Shown here: positions 17,170-23,900 of the stretch, one piece after another
Numbering within the stretch: the stretch's first letter is position 1
Layout of the letters: the number at the start of each line of letters is the position of its first letter
Origin: Chloroflexota bacterium
GTDB lineage: Bacteria; Chloroflexota; Anaerolineae; Caldilineales; Caldilineaceae
Direction: 5' to 3'
Assembly (NCBI GenBank): GCA_003577005.1
Contig: QEUW01000205.1
Location: 1 to 23,900, forward strand
DNA: 23,900 bases
Position numbers and translations under genes: made by a program
The notes under the pieces: generated by a model
What the model was told of the DNA's origin: nothing
Database searches by the model: none
What the model saw: only the letters and a program-made list of their open reading frames with translations

Positions 17170-18066
17170 ATGCAGAACGTTCAACCACTTGATATTTCGC
17201 CCGTCACGGCGCCGGCCAAAGCCCTGCGTCCGCGGCGGCGTCCCTTCACCTCGACCCACGTGGCGGCAGCGGTGGGGCTGGCGCTGATCCTGGGGTTGAC
17301 CGTGCTCGCTATCTTTGCCCCGCTGCTCAGCCCCTACGACCCGACCGAACGGGTGGGGCGCCCCTTTGCGCCACCCAGCGCCGAACACCGCCTGGGCACC
17401 AACGACATTGGGCAGGATATTCTGAGCGAACTGATTTTCGGCGCCCGCATTTCGCTTACTGTAGGCGTGGTGGCGGCGCTGATTGCCATTATGATCGGCA
17501 CAACGGTAGGGCTGTTGGCCGGCTATTACCCGCGCCTGGGCAACGTGCTGATGCGCATGGTGGATATTGTGCTGGTGTTGCCTTTTTTGCCCTTGCTGAT
17601 TTTGCTGGCCGCCTACCTGGGGCGCAGCCTGCTCAACACGGTGCTGATCATCGGGCTGCTGATCTGGGCCGGCACGGCGCGTGTGATCCGAGCGCAGGTT
17701 TTGTCGCTGGCCCGGCAGGATTATGTGCTGGCGGCGCACGCCACGGGCGCCACCGACGGCCACATTCTGCTCCGTCATCTGGCGCCACAGGTGCTGCTGC
17801 TGGCGGTGGGGCAATTTGTCGAGGCGACGAGCAGCGCCATTCTGCTCGAGGCATCACTGAGCTTTTTGGGGCTGGGCGACCCGCTACAAAAGAGCTGGGG
17901 AACGGTGCTCTACTGGGCGCAGGTGCGCGGCGCCTTTCTGACGCCGGCCTGGCTCTGGTGGGTGCTGCCGCCGGGTCTGTTGATCATCGCCGCCTCGCTG
18001 GGTTTTGCCCTCGTTGGCTTCGCCCTGGAGCAGACGCTCAACCCGCGCTTGCGTCAGAGCCACTGA
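17170..18066 (+). CDS. ABC transporter permease, DppC/OppC type
   Basis: The 298-residue partner permease shows the N-terminal helix, 'FAPLLSPYDPTERVGRPFAPPS' and 'HRLGTNDIGQDILSELIFGARISL'. Its EAA loop is 'ARQDYVLAAHATGATDGHILLRHLAPQV'. It begins eight bases after the stop of the first permease, so the two are co-expressed. No ATP-binding subunit follows; the next genes are xisH and xisI. The ATPases must be encoded elsewhere, be shared, or have been lost. Confidence 0.94.
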   Translation: MQNVQPLDISPVTAPAKALRPRRRPFTSTHVAAAVGLALILGLTVLAIFAPLLSPYDPTERVGRPFAPPSAEHRLGTNDIGQDILSELIFGARISLTVGVVAALIAIMIGTTVGLLAGYYPRLGNVLMRMVDIVLVLPFLPLLILLAAYLGRSLLNTVLIIGLLIWAGTARVIRAQVLSLARQDYVLAAHATGATDGHILLRHLAPQVLLLAVGQFVEATSSAILLEASLSFLGLGDPLQKSWGTVLYWAQVRGAFLTPAWLWWVLPPGLLIIAASLGFALVGFALEQTLNPRLRQSH

Positions 18067-18170
18067 AAAAAGGCGAATGGTCAACAATCAGTGTTCAATC
18101 GTCAGTGCATTTTGTGCTAGAATAGGATCATATTGCGATCCAGGCTGTGTCCAGTAAGAAAGCTGATTTG

Positions 18171-18587
18171 ATGCCACGCTATGATCTATACCGTGAGCCG
18201 GTCAGGCACGCACTTGTGAAAGATGGATAGTCGATCACGGCTGATCCATTCACGCTGGAGTATAAAGAATTGCGCGTGCTGGCTGATTTGGCTGCGGAGA
18301 AAGCACTCGCTGCCGAAAAAGCAGGGCGTAGGATTGCTATTGAAATTAAGGTTTTCGGCACAGCATCGCCAATCAGTGAACTTGAAAAAGCAATCGGTCA
18401 ATATGGGCTCTATCGTAGCATTCTCAATCGGCTTGAACCAGAGCGGGAACTATTTCTCGCCATCGCGCAAGACATCTATTGGGATTTCTTTCAGCAAGTG
18501 GCTGTGCAAGAGATTCTGGCCGACCATCAAATTCGATTGATGGTGTTCGAACCATCGACAGAGGAGATCGTCGCATGGATAAATTAG
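18171..18587 (+). pseudogene. xisH: XisH family protein with an in-frame TAG at codon 20
   Basis: From the ATG at 18171 the protein begins 'MPRYDLYREPVRHALVKDG'. It meets a TAG at 18228-18230, then continues in frame to 'TADPFTLEYKELRVLADL', 'AEKAGRRIAIEIKVFG' and 'IVAWIN'. XisH proteins normally read 'KDGWTIT' at this spot, so TGG to TAG is the likely change. The fold is a PD-(D/E)XK-like nuclease and the 'IEIK' motif is present. In Anabaena XisH helps excise the fdxN element, but most homologues have unknown roles. The end overlaps xisI by 13 bases. No strong restart codon exists after the TAG, so the protein is probably not made unless the stop is read through. The DNA is visibly more AT-rich than its neighbours, suggesting transfer. 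Confidence 0.88.
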
Positions 18588-18910
18588 AACAATATCGGAA
18601 CTTAGTGAAGCAGATTATTCTGCGCAACGCAGAATATGCGCCCAGTTTGGGACAGGTTGAAAGTGTTCCCGTGTTTGATGAACATCGTGATCATTATTTC
18701 TTGGTTGATTATGGGTGGAATCGCACGGGGCGCGTTCATTCGGTCATCCTTCATTTGCATATCAAGAACGGAAAAGTATGGATCGAGCGAGATGGCACCG
18801 AGGAGGGGATTGCCCATGAATTATTGGAAGTAGGCATCCCCAAAGAAGACATTGTTCTTGCTTTTTACCGGCCCGAACGTCGTGCAATTACCGAATTTGC
18901 GGTTGCATAA
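18575..18910 (+). CDS. xisI: XisI family protein
   Basis: The 111-residue protein starts at the ATG at 18575 inside the end of xisH, with GAGGAG upstream. It matches XisI over its whole length: 'MDKLEQYRNLVKQIIL', 'DEHRDHYFLVDYGWNRTGRVHS', 'IKNGKVWIERDGTEEGIAHELLEVGIPKEDIVLAFYRP'. XisI is always paired with XisH, and the pair is thought to act together, possibly as a complex. It is intact here while its partner carries a nonsense codon. The pair is common in cyanobacteria and Chloroflexota and spreads by horizontal transfer. Confidence 0.93.
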   Translation: MDKLEQYRNLVKQIILRNAEYAPSLGQVESVPVFDEHRDHYFLVDYGWNRTGRVHSVILHLHIKNGKVWIERDGTEEGIAHELLEVGIPKEDIVLAFYRPERRAITEFAVA

Positions 18911-18960
18911 ATCAGGATCTTGATTTGTCTAGATTTGTTGACGTTTGGCAAATTTACACG

Positions 18961-18992
18961 GGTGCAACACACTTTGCGAGATGTGTTGCACC
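18961..18992. repeat. 32-bp palindromic repeat, second of a related pair
   Basis: GGTGCAACACA and TGTGTTGCACC form a perfect 11-bp stem around a 10-base loop, 50 bp after the xisI stop. No T-run follows, so it is a poor terminator by itself. Its ends match the palindrome at 13954-13986. Confidence 0.75.
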
Positions 18993-19079
18993 TGAACATC
19001 GCCACCAACCTGACGTGTCAGTGCAGCTAGGGCTACCAGTCAGGTGAATCAGAGCCACACCAGACATCGCGCTTACCCT

Positions 19080-19826
19080 CTAAACCAATAGTCTATCCAG
19101 GACAAACGGTCCTTCGCGCCGGTAGGCTTCGCCCAGCACTGCGCCGGAATGGCCGGCGAGACCGTTGACCAGGGCCAGCGCCAGGTCGAACTGACGATGC
19201 AGCGCCAGACCCAGGGCGCGCTTATCCTCGCGCAGCGCTTCGTACTCGGGCAATACCAGTTGCAACAATTCCGGTGCGGTGCGCCGTTCGATCATCTCGG
19301 CGCTGAAGGCCATTTGTGTGCCCAGCACCGCCAGCGCCTTCTGCTTCAGTTCAAACGTGCCGGCAATTTCAATGATGCAATTGGGGTGCTCCGGCGTCAT
19401 GTAATAGATGGTGCGCACCAGGTGCGGCGCATGGCCGCCGCACTCGTCGATGCGCCAGTCGCGCCCGGCGAGGGCAAAGGCTTCAGTGTAGAGCAGGGCG
19501 ATCAGCCGGCGGTCGGGGTCCAGGTCGTGCTGGGCGTGATGCGGGTCCTGGGTGATGGCAATCTCCGGTTTTACCCGTCGCACCAGTTCGACAATGCGCT
19601 CCTTGGCGGGGATGTCCACGGTCCAGCCGCCGTAGGGAAAGTCTAGAAATTCAACGCCCTCGATGCCGAGAATACCCGCGGCCTCGACGACCTGCGGGCG
19701 GCTTTCGGGCCGGCTGAGCAGCACTGCCGCATGAACTGCATCGCCAGCCTGTACATGCCTTGCCAACGCACCGCCACATTCGACGATCTCCAGACCAAAA
19801 CTGGCCAGCATCAGCACACGAGTCAT
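19080..19826 (-). CDS. PIG-L/LmbE-like protein lacking the HPDD motif
   Basis: The 248-residue protein keeps the PIG-L frame: 'GGALARHVQAGDAVHAAVL', 'LDFPYGGWTVDIPAKERIVELVRRVKPEIAITQDPHHAQHDLDPDRRLIA' (split across 19540-19690) and a C-terminal helical part. In deacetylases of this family the first motif is AHPDDE, giving zinc ligands and the catalytic Asp. Here it reads 'LASFGLEIVECGG', with no His or Asp. The second-motif histidines ('DPHHAQHDLDPDRR') remain. It is therefore probably not a normal N-acetylglucosamine deacetylase and may bind rather than cleave its ligand. I think this is a conserved variant rather than a random mutation, but cannot prove it. It lies 60 bp after the CDF exporter gene and is likely its operon partner. 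Confidence 0.8.
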   Translation of the reverse strand: MTRVLMLASFGLEIVECGGALARHVQAGDAVHAAVLLSRPESRPQVVEAAGILGIEGVEFLDFPYGGWTVDIPAKERIVELVRRVKPEIAITQDPHHAQHDLDPDRRLIALLYTEAFALAGRDWRIDECGGHAPHLVRTIYYMTPEHPNCIIEIAGTFELKQKALAVLGTQMAFSAEMIERRTAPELLQLVLPEYEALREDKRALGLALHRQFDLALALVNGLAGHSGAVLGEAYRREGPFVLDRLLV

Positions 19827-19886
19827 GCCTCTCTTCTCCTTTGGTTTCCCCTGATCGATAGCCTCTTGCGGTGGTTGACCTGCAAT

Positions 19887-21014
19887 TCAGAGCGGACGGG
19901 GGGCTGGCTCGTGGTGTAGGGTGAGATGATGATACGCATCGGGTGACTCAGCCCACGGTTCCACATGCACGATCACCTCGCTGAGCCGGGCGATGCCATG
20001 AAAGAGAGCGTGACGCAATTCTTCGGCCACGGCATGGCTTTGCGCCGTGGTCAGATGTGGATCGACGGCAATATGAAGCTCAGCGTGCAGACGATGGCCG
20101 ATCCACCTCATGCGCAGCCGGCGTAGCTCCTTGATATCCGCCTGGTGGCTGACCAGATGTTCGGCCTCAGCCAACAGGTCAGGTTCGATGGCGTCCATCA
20201 ACCGGTACCACATGGTGACCGTGGCATCTTTGGTGATAAAGAGGATGGCAATGCCAATCAGAAAGCCGATAATGGGGTCGACCAGCGGATAGCCGAGCCA
20301 GGAACCGGCGGCGGCCAGCAACACGGCCAGCGAGGTCAGCCCATCGGTGCGAGCGTGAAGACCATCGGCCACCATGGCCGCTGAGCCGATGCGCCGGCCG
20401 ACGCGAATCTGTAGGAGCGCCACCGCCTCGTTGCCCAGAAAGCCGATGATAGCGGCGGCCGCGATCCAACCTAGCATCTCCAACGGTTGTGGGTTCAGAA
20501 AACGCTGGATCGACTCCCAGAAGATATAGCCGGCGCTAAAGGCAATGGACAGCACAATAAAAATACCGGCCACATCCTCGGCCCGGCCAAAGCCATAGGT
20601 GTAGCGCCGCGTTGCCGCCCGCCGCGCCAGATAAAAGGCAATCAGCAGGGGGACGGAGTTGAGCGCATCGCCCAGGTTGTGGACGGTGTCGGCGAGCAGC
20701 GCCACACTGCCGCTCAACCAGACGATGACGATCTGGAGGAGCGAGGTGACGCCCAAGGCGGCCAGGGCTAGCCAGATGGTGCGGATGCCTTCGGCATTGC
20801 TGTTGAACGCCTGGTCAGTCGCCAGATCGCCGTGGTCGTGGTTGTGGCCGTGTAGGTGGAAGACGCTGGCGATCCAGCCCCATATGCCCCCGCCGCGCCG
20901 GTGATGGGTATGAGGGTCATGTCTGTGGTCATGCTTGTGTCCCTCCGCATCAGGGTGATCATGGCCGTGACCATGGTCGTGCGGGTGTGGATGTGCTTCT
21001 GTGCGCTGGCTCAT
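19887..21014 (-). CDS. Cation diffusion facilitator (zinc/divalent metal exporter), His-rich
   Basis: The 375-residue protein has a cytoplasmic N-terminus with 19 histidines in the first 61 residues. Six membrane helices and a C-terminal domain ('IKELRRLRMRWIGHRLHAELHIAVDP') follow. Both transport-site motifs are HxxxD: His112-Asp116 ('VHNLGD') and His220-Asp224 ('LHARTD'), the ZitB/CzcD pattern for Zn or Co/Ni. It exports excess metal using the proton gradient, and the His-rich tail probably concentrates metal. Its ATG overlaps the arsR stop (ATGA), so translation is coupled and expression follows the metal sensor. Confidence 0.95.
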   Translation of the reverse strand: MSQRTEAHPHPHDHGHGHDHPDAEGHKHDHRHDPHTHHRRGGGIWGWIASVFHLHGHNHDHGDLATDQAFNSNAEGIRTIWLALAALGVTSLLQIVIVWLSGSVALLADTVHNLGDALNSVPLLIAFYLARRAATRRYTYGFGRAEDVAGIFIVLSIAFSAGYIFWESIQRFLNPQPLEMLGWIAAAAIIGFLGNEAVALLQIRVGRRIGSAAMVADGLHARTDGLTSLAVLLAAAGSWLGYPLVDPIIGFLIGIAILFITKDATVTMWYRLMDAIEPDLLAEAEHLVSHQADIKELRRLRMRWIGHRLHAELHIAVDPHLTTAQSHAVAEELRHALFHGIARLSEVIVHVEPWAESPDAYHHLTLHHEPAPRPL

Positions 21015-21394
21015 GCGTGTATCTCCTGGGCCGGCTCGGTGAGATAGCTGGGATGGTCAGGCAGGTTGCGGCGAACGTGGTCGAGATGGTAAAGCGCCTC
21101 GCGGAAGAGGGCGGCAACGTGGCTGTCGTCGATGGAGTAAAAGATCTGCGAGCCTTCACGCCGGGTGCGCACGAGACGAATGGCACGCAGCCGCGCCAGG
21201 TGATGCGACACCGCCGACGGCGAGACAGCGACAAATTTGCTCAATTCATTGACGCTGTACTCGCGCAGGGTCAAACAGTAGATCAGTTGGGCGCGCGTCG
21301 GGTCGCTCAGAGCTTTGAAGGTCTCCACCACGGCGGCCAACAGGTCAGCGGGTAGGCCAGTTGCCACGTGGTCCAGCCGATGTTCTTTTGCCAT
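21011..21394 (-). CDS. ArsR/SmtB-family metal-sensing repressor
   Basis: The 127-residue winged-helix protein has the DNA-binding helix 'SVNELSKFVAVSPSAVSHHLARLRAIRLV' (21190-21270) and the wing 'REGSQIFYSI'. The last helix carries Asp90, His92, His103 and His106, with exactly the spacing of the alpha-5 zinc site of SmtB and CzrA (there Asp, His, His, Glu/His). No cysteine pair of the arsenic type is present. It should release DNA when zinc or a similar metal binds, and so induce the coupled CDF exporter. A palindrome 14 bp upstream of its start is the likely operator. Confidence 0.93.
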   Translation of the reverse strand: MAKEHRLDHVATGLPADLLAAVVETFKALSDPTRAQLIYCLTLREYSVNELSKFVAVSPSAVSHHLARLRAIRLVRTRREGSQIFYSIDDSHVAALFREALYHLDHVRRNLPDHPSYLTEPAQEIHA

Positions 21395-21407
21395 TGCCTA
21401 CACTAAT

Positions 21408-21431
21408 CTGAGTATCTGAACAAATACTCAG
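21408..21431. promoter_or_regulatory. Palindromic operator of the arsR–CDF operon
   Basis: CTGAGTAT (21408-21415), eight bases CTGAACAA, and ATACTCAG (21424-21431) form a perfect 8-bp inverted repeat. The central CTGAACAA resembles the TGAACA element of SmtB/CzrA-type sites. It lies 14-37 bp before the arsR ATG, a position where bound repressor would block transcription or initiation. The bases between here and 21605 show no gene I can support. Confidence 0.8.
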
Positions 21432-21605
21432 GTTTGATTGTAGCCAACGCGGTGTTGAAAGTCAAACCGTTTTTGCGCCAACGCGACAATACCCATGCTT
21501 AACTGCTGCCGCCGCCTGTGGATCACAGCCGCCATTGGCATAGCCATCAGGGGTGAGGATGATCTTTATGACGTTGGTGACGGTCTAGTTGGTCGATTCG
21601 TTTCG

Positions 21606-22040
21606 TCACGGTGCCTGGGTGTGCGGACGCTCTATTGTATTGGATGTCGGATCGACGGCGAGAATGGCGCCGACGCCGCCAAACAGGATGCCCAGCGCCG
21701 TCCCTACCATCGCCTACAAGGTGTAGAAGGTAAAGGGACCCAGGGAGAAAAGCCCCTCCGCATTAGGGATGATCAGAGTGTTGCACAGCAGCAGCCAGGC
21801 AAAGAGCAGCCCTAGCAACAGCCCGGCCAACGCCCCCCACCCCCGCCACAGTGGCGGCGGAAATTCGCCCCCAATGATCCAGCCGTGGTTGAGCAGTTGC
21901 TGCTGTGGCGCGGACGCGTAAGGTTTGATAATTTCCAGATATCGGCGCACCGGTGCGGGGATGCTCGTTTGGTTGACAGCCAAGACAGGCGCATTGTCGG
22001 GAGTGTACGCAACAACTGGCGAAAACGGATAGCACCCAAA
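21606..22040 (-). pseudogene. Chimeric remnant: cell-wall-binding-repeat-like segment joined to a membrane protein, with in-frame TAG
   Basis: The frame is open from 22040. Its first part ('NAPVLAVNQTSIPAPVRRYLEIIKPY', split at 21925-22003, then 'LLNHGWIIGGE') resembles the C-terminal part of a cell-wall-binding type repeat. After 'IIGGE' it changes at once to membrane sequence ('WGALAGLLLGLLFAWLLL', then 'GPFTFYTL'). It stops at a TAG at 21714-21716. Beyond that the same frame continues for 35 codons with another helix ('MVGTALGILFGGVGAILAV') to a TGA at 21606. No good start codon exists (only TTG at 21983). I read it as two gene fragments joined by deletion, with a later nonsense change. 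I do not recognise the membrane part. Confidence 0.5.
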
Positions 22041-22048
22041 TCATGACG

Positions 22049-23329
22049 CTACTCGGGATGCCAATCTTGTGCATGCTGGGCATGCGTCCACAGATAGGCG
22101 CTTGAGGTGAAATGACCGTCGTAAAATTCCAGGTCCAGGTGATGAGCCTGCAGATAGAGACCGGCAAAGATACTCGGCACGGTGCCCGGAAACTTACCAA
22201 ATCGATCATAGATGTATTGGGCCATGAGCGTGACACAGGCGCTGAATTCTTCACTATATAGCTGCGCACTGCCCCGGACCGTGGCGCTCTCCTTCCACGG
22301 TCCGGGCGTACTGGCATGGTAGGGGCCGCCTTCGCCAAATTTGCGCTGCAGAAAGGCTGCCACCGCGGCGCGCATGTCTGGGTAATGGGGTGGACAATAA
22401 CTTTCAAACACGCCAGGGAGCCCAGTCGGATTCGGCATAACCCAACGCTCGTCGGTGTCGTAGCGAAAGCCCAGACCAGGGACAGTTGGGTCGCCACTGG
22501 CTCCCAGGATGGCCAACCCATCCATTCCGGTATACATCCACCCTCCCAACCCCATGCCCTGGAGTATCAGCATCCCGGCATAGCAGGCAGAGGAAACTTC
22601 CACCGTGCAATAGGTCAGCACATTCCGTTCCAACTCACTTAAGGGACCTGGGTTTTCCACATCGATGAGATGGCGAAAGCGCTCAAGACCTGGGATCGGC
22701 TGGCGGTTGACGTCATCATAGATGCAAGCCCCATTCTCCACGAGATAACAGAGGATGCCGAGCAATTCTAAGGTGACATCGGCCACAGGAATGATGAACA
22801 AGCTGCCGGGCACATTCGCACACCAGCGATTGTGTTTGGCAATGAAAGGGTCCGGCGGCAGGTGGAGGCGGCCGTCCGCCACTTTGCGAATGCGCGCCCG
22901 GTGGTCTTCCAACAGCTGTTCCAATGCCAGCGCCCCATCCCCGTCCCGTTCGACCAGCCCCGGCGCATCGCGAGTCGCAAAGAAATAGACCCCTTCATCA
23001 TCTGTAAAGAAGAGGTCGCTACTATGCAAGCCAGCCGCGGCCGGGAAGGTGCGCCCGCCGGCTGACGAGGCATAGCCGGGCAGACCGGCGGAGCCCTCAC
23101 GGTGCTTGATCAGATGATGCCAGCCCGTGTTGCCAGCCGTCGCGGTCAACACCAGCATCTTCTCCACCTCCGTGAGGGGCTGTGGGGCATGCCGGGAGGT
23201 AAACGCCAGAGGACCCGTGGGAATCGCTGCCCCCAAGGCAAACCGACGCGACCGCCGGCCAAACAACGCCTCGACGAGAGGAAAGGCAAGAAGCTGCTCA
23301 AATCCTTGCGGAACGTCTGGTGTTGCCAT
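22049..23329 (-). CDS. Conserved protein resembling SagB/nitroreductase family
   Basis: The ATG at 23329 with AAGGAG upstream gives a 426-residue soluble protein. Near the N-terminus it has 'LFGRRSRRFALG' (Arg-Arg-Ser at 25-27), then 'PQPLTEVEKMLVLTATAGNTGW'. Next come 'RTFPAAAGLHSSDLFFTDDEGVYFFATRD'-type sequence (22960-23070) and a 'LHLPPDPFIAKHNRW' segment. This order (RRSxR, a helix with PLT..E, a Gly/Ser loop before a 'EGVYFF' strand) recalls FMN-dependent nitroreductases of the SagB type, where the Arg residues hold the FMN phosphate. The long C-terminal half has no match I know. I would treat the flavin role as a hypothesis. It stands alone, with the chimeric remnant downstream. Confidence 0.55.
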   Translation of the reverse strand: MATPDVPQGFEQLLAFPLVEALFGRRSRRFALGAAIPTGPLAFTSRHAPQPLTEVEKMLVLTATAGNTGWHHLIKHREGSAGLPGYASSAGGRTFPAAAGLHSSDLFFTDDEGVYFFATRDAPGLVERDGDGALALEQLLEDHRARIRKVADGRLHLPPDPFIAKHNRWCANVPGSLFIIPVADVTLELLGILCYLVENGACIYDDVNRQPIPGLERFRHLIDVENPGPLSELERNVLTYCTVEVSSACYAGMLILQGMGLGGWMYTGMDGLAILGASGDPTVPGLGFRYDTDERWVMPNPTGLPGVFESYCPPHYPDMRAAVAAFLQRKFGEGGPYHASTPGPWKESATVRGSAQLYSEEFSACVTLMAQYIYDRFGKFPGTVPSIFAGLYLQAHHLDLEFYDGHFTSSAYLWTHAQHAQDWHPE

Positions 23330-23369
23330 GAGGGTCTCCTTGAACCGTGGCTCATGTCTATTAAGTGTC

Positions 23370-23440
23370 TATCCGTAAATTCTCTGTATCGAACTATCCG
23401 GTCGGCGATGGAATCTGACCCACAACCGAATTTACGGATA
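23370..23440. repeat. 71-bp element with perfect 13-bp inverted ends
   Basis: TATCCGTAAATTC (23370-23382) and GAATTTACGGATA (23428-23440) are exact inverted copies separated by 45 bp. The inner part also holds ACTATCCGGTCGG. The element lies between the WD40 gene and the SagB-like gene, so it could be a small non-autonomous mobile repeat (MITE-like), a regulatory pair, or an mRNA hairpin in the leader of the 22049-23329 gene. No clear target-site duplication is visible. Confidence 0.7.
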
Positions 23441-23527
23441 AGTTCTAAGCGTACACAACGGGGGAGGGCCAACCCATGCAGTGGACGAGTGCAGGGGTGC
23501 CCCAATGATTGGAGAATCGGTCACCCC

Positions 23528-23900
23528 TCAAGTATCCCCCCATGTATCAAGTGCCCCGAGGGCGCGGAGGGTCGCTTTCTGTGCCTCGGTGATACCGGTC
23601 ACGCCCGTGATATTCATGCCAGCGTAGGGACCAGGGGCCTGGAGACTGTGGCAGCACTCACCGGTGTGCGTATCCCACACTTTGACGGTTCTATCCTTGC
23701 TCGCGCTGGCGAGCAAGAGACCGTCGCTGCTAAAGGCAAGCCCCTGGATAACATCAACGTGCCCCTGCAATTTGTACACGAGGGGCAACGGACGCGTCGG
23801 GTCAACCGTGAGTGTCCGCGCATCCCACAAATAGAGCGTTGCGTCCCCAGCACCGACAGCCAGCAACGTGCCGTCCCGGTTGAACGCCAAGACCTGAACC
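23528..23900 (-). CDS. WD40-repeat protein, C-terminal end only
   Basis: The frame enters at the right edge and ends at 23528. It holds two WD40 units ('VLAFNRDGTLLAVGAGDATLYLWD' at the edge, then 'GLAFSSDGLLLASASKDRTVKVWD'). The tail 'LQAPGPYAGMNITGVTGITEAQKATLRALGA' (23540-23635) closes many Chloroflexota and cyanobacterial WD40 signalling proteins with N-terminal NACHT, NB-ARC or kinase domains. The N-terminal domains are outside the window, so the role cannot be given. Confidence 0.88.
   Translation of the reverse strand, partial: VQVLAFNRDGTLLAVGAGDATLYLWDARTLTVDPTRPLPLVYKLQGHVDVIQGLAFSSDGLLLASASKDRTVKVWDTHTGECCHSLQAPGPYAGMNITGVTGITEAQKATLRALGALDTWGDT

Noticed and set aside
18961..18992. 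Rho-independent terminator after xisI
   Set aside because: The stem is strong but no T-run follows on either strand, and it resembles the palindrome at 13954, so a repeat family is the better call.
7224..21716. Genetic code with TAG as a sense codon
   Set aside because: The multicopper oxidase, DUF2085 protein, the small protein at 5282 and xisH itself end at TAG exactly where their families end; the residues replaced would be Gln and Trp, which no single recoding explains.
21495..21815. Plus-strand frame of 106 codons
   Set aside because: Overlaps the membrane-protein remnant on the other strand and has no ribosome site or recognisable sequence.

Overview
The window looks like a chromosomal segment of a GC-rich bacterium, most probably a member of the Chloroflexota (Anaerolineae/Caldilineae side). 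This is an inference from gene content: a XisH/XisI pair, a WD40 protein with the tail typical of that phylum, a roughly 70-residue 'YRAYLLRLW' protein, DUF2085 and DUF1405 membrane proteins, a YVTN propeller and many lipoproteins. No rRNA or tRNA gene, complete transposase or CRISPR array was seen.

Left part (1-3330, minus strand): an RNA-repair operon, archease -> rtcB -> a phosphoribosyltransferase fused to an alpha/beta hydrolase (cut by the left edge). Three perfect 13-bp tandem repeats lie upstream of archease. From about 3500 to 8170 the DNA looks like a decay zone. It holds a 5'-truncated TPR regulator, an ECF sigma factor and a membrane protein that each seem to have lost their middle, a cytochrome c with an in-frame TAG, and an L,D-transpeptidase whose catalytic half is replaced by unrelated sequence. 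One small intact-looking plus-strand gene (5282-5500) lies among them.

Centre (8200-13800, minus strand): an envelope redox/copper cluster. It runs multicopper oxidase -> DUF1405 membrane protein -> secreted Met-rich YVTN beta-propeller (with an apparent frameshift after its signal peptide) -> DUF2085 membrane protein -> rhodanese lipoprotein -> the damaged transpeptidase and cytochrome c. The regions upstream of the oxidase and of the Met-rich propeller share a 20-bp motif (19/20 identical) made of 11-bp phased repeats. This suggests that one response regulator of the OmpR/PhoB type controls both.

Right-centre (14200-18910, plus strand): a peptide/nickel-type ABC importer, with binding lipoprotein and two permeases but no ATPase gene here, followed by a more AT-rich xisH-xisI pair whose xisH carries an in-frame TAG. 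Related palindromes lie on either side of this block (13954-13986 and 18961-18992).

Right part (19080-23900, minus strand): a zinc-type operon, arsR (with a palindromic operator) -> His-rich CDF exporter -> a PIG-L-like protein lacking the HPDD motif. Next come a broken chimeric membrane-protein remnant, a conserved protein resembling SagB/nitroreductases, a 71-bp element with perfect 13-bp inverted ends, and the C-terminal end of a WD40 protein. About nine loci in 24 kb look damaged, so real pseudogenisation must be separated from assembly error before any biological reading.
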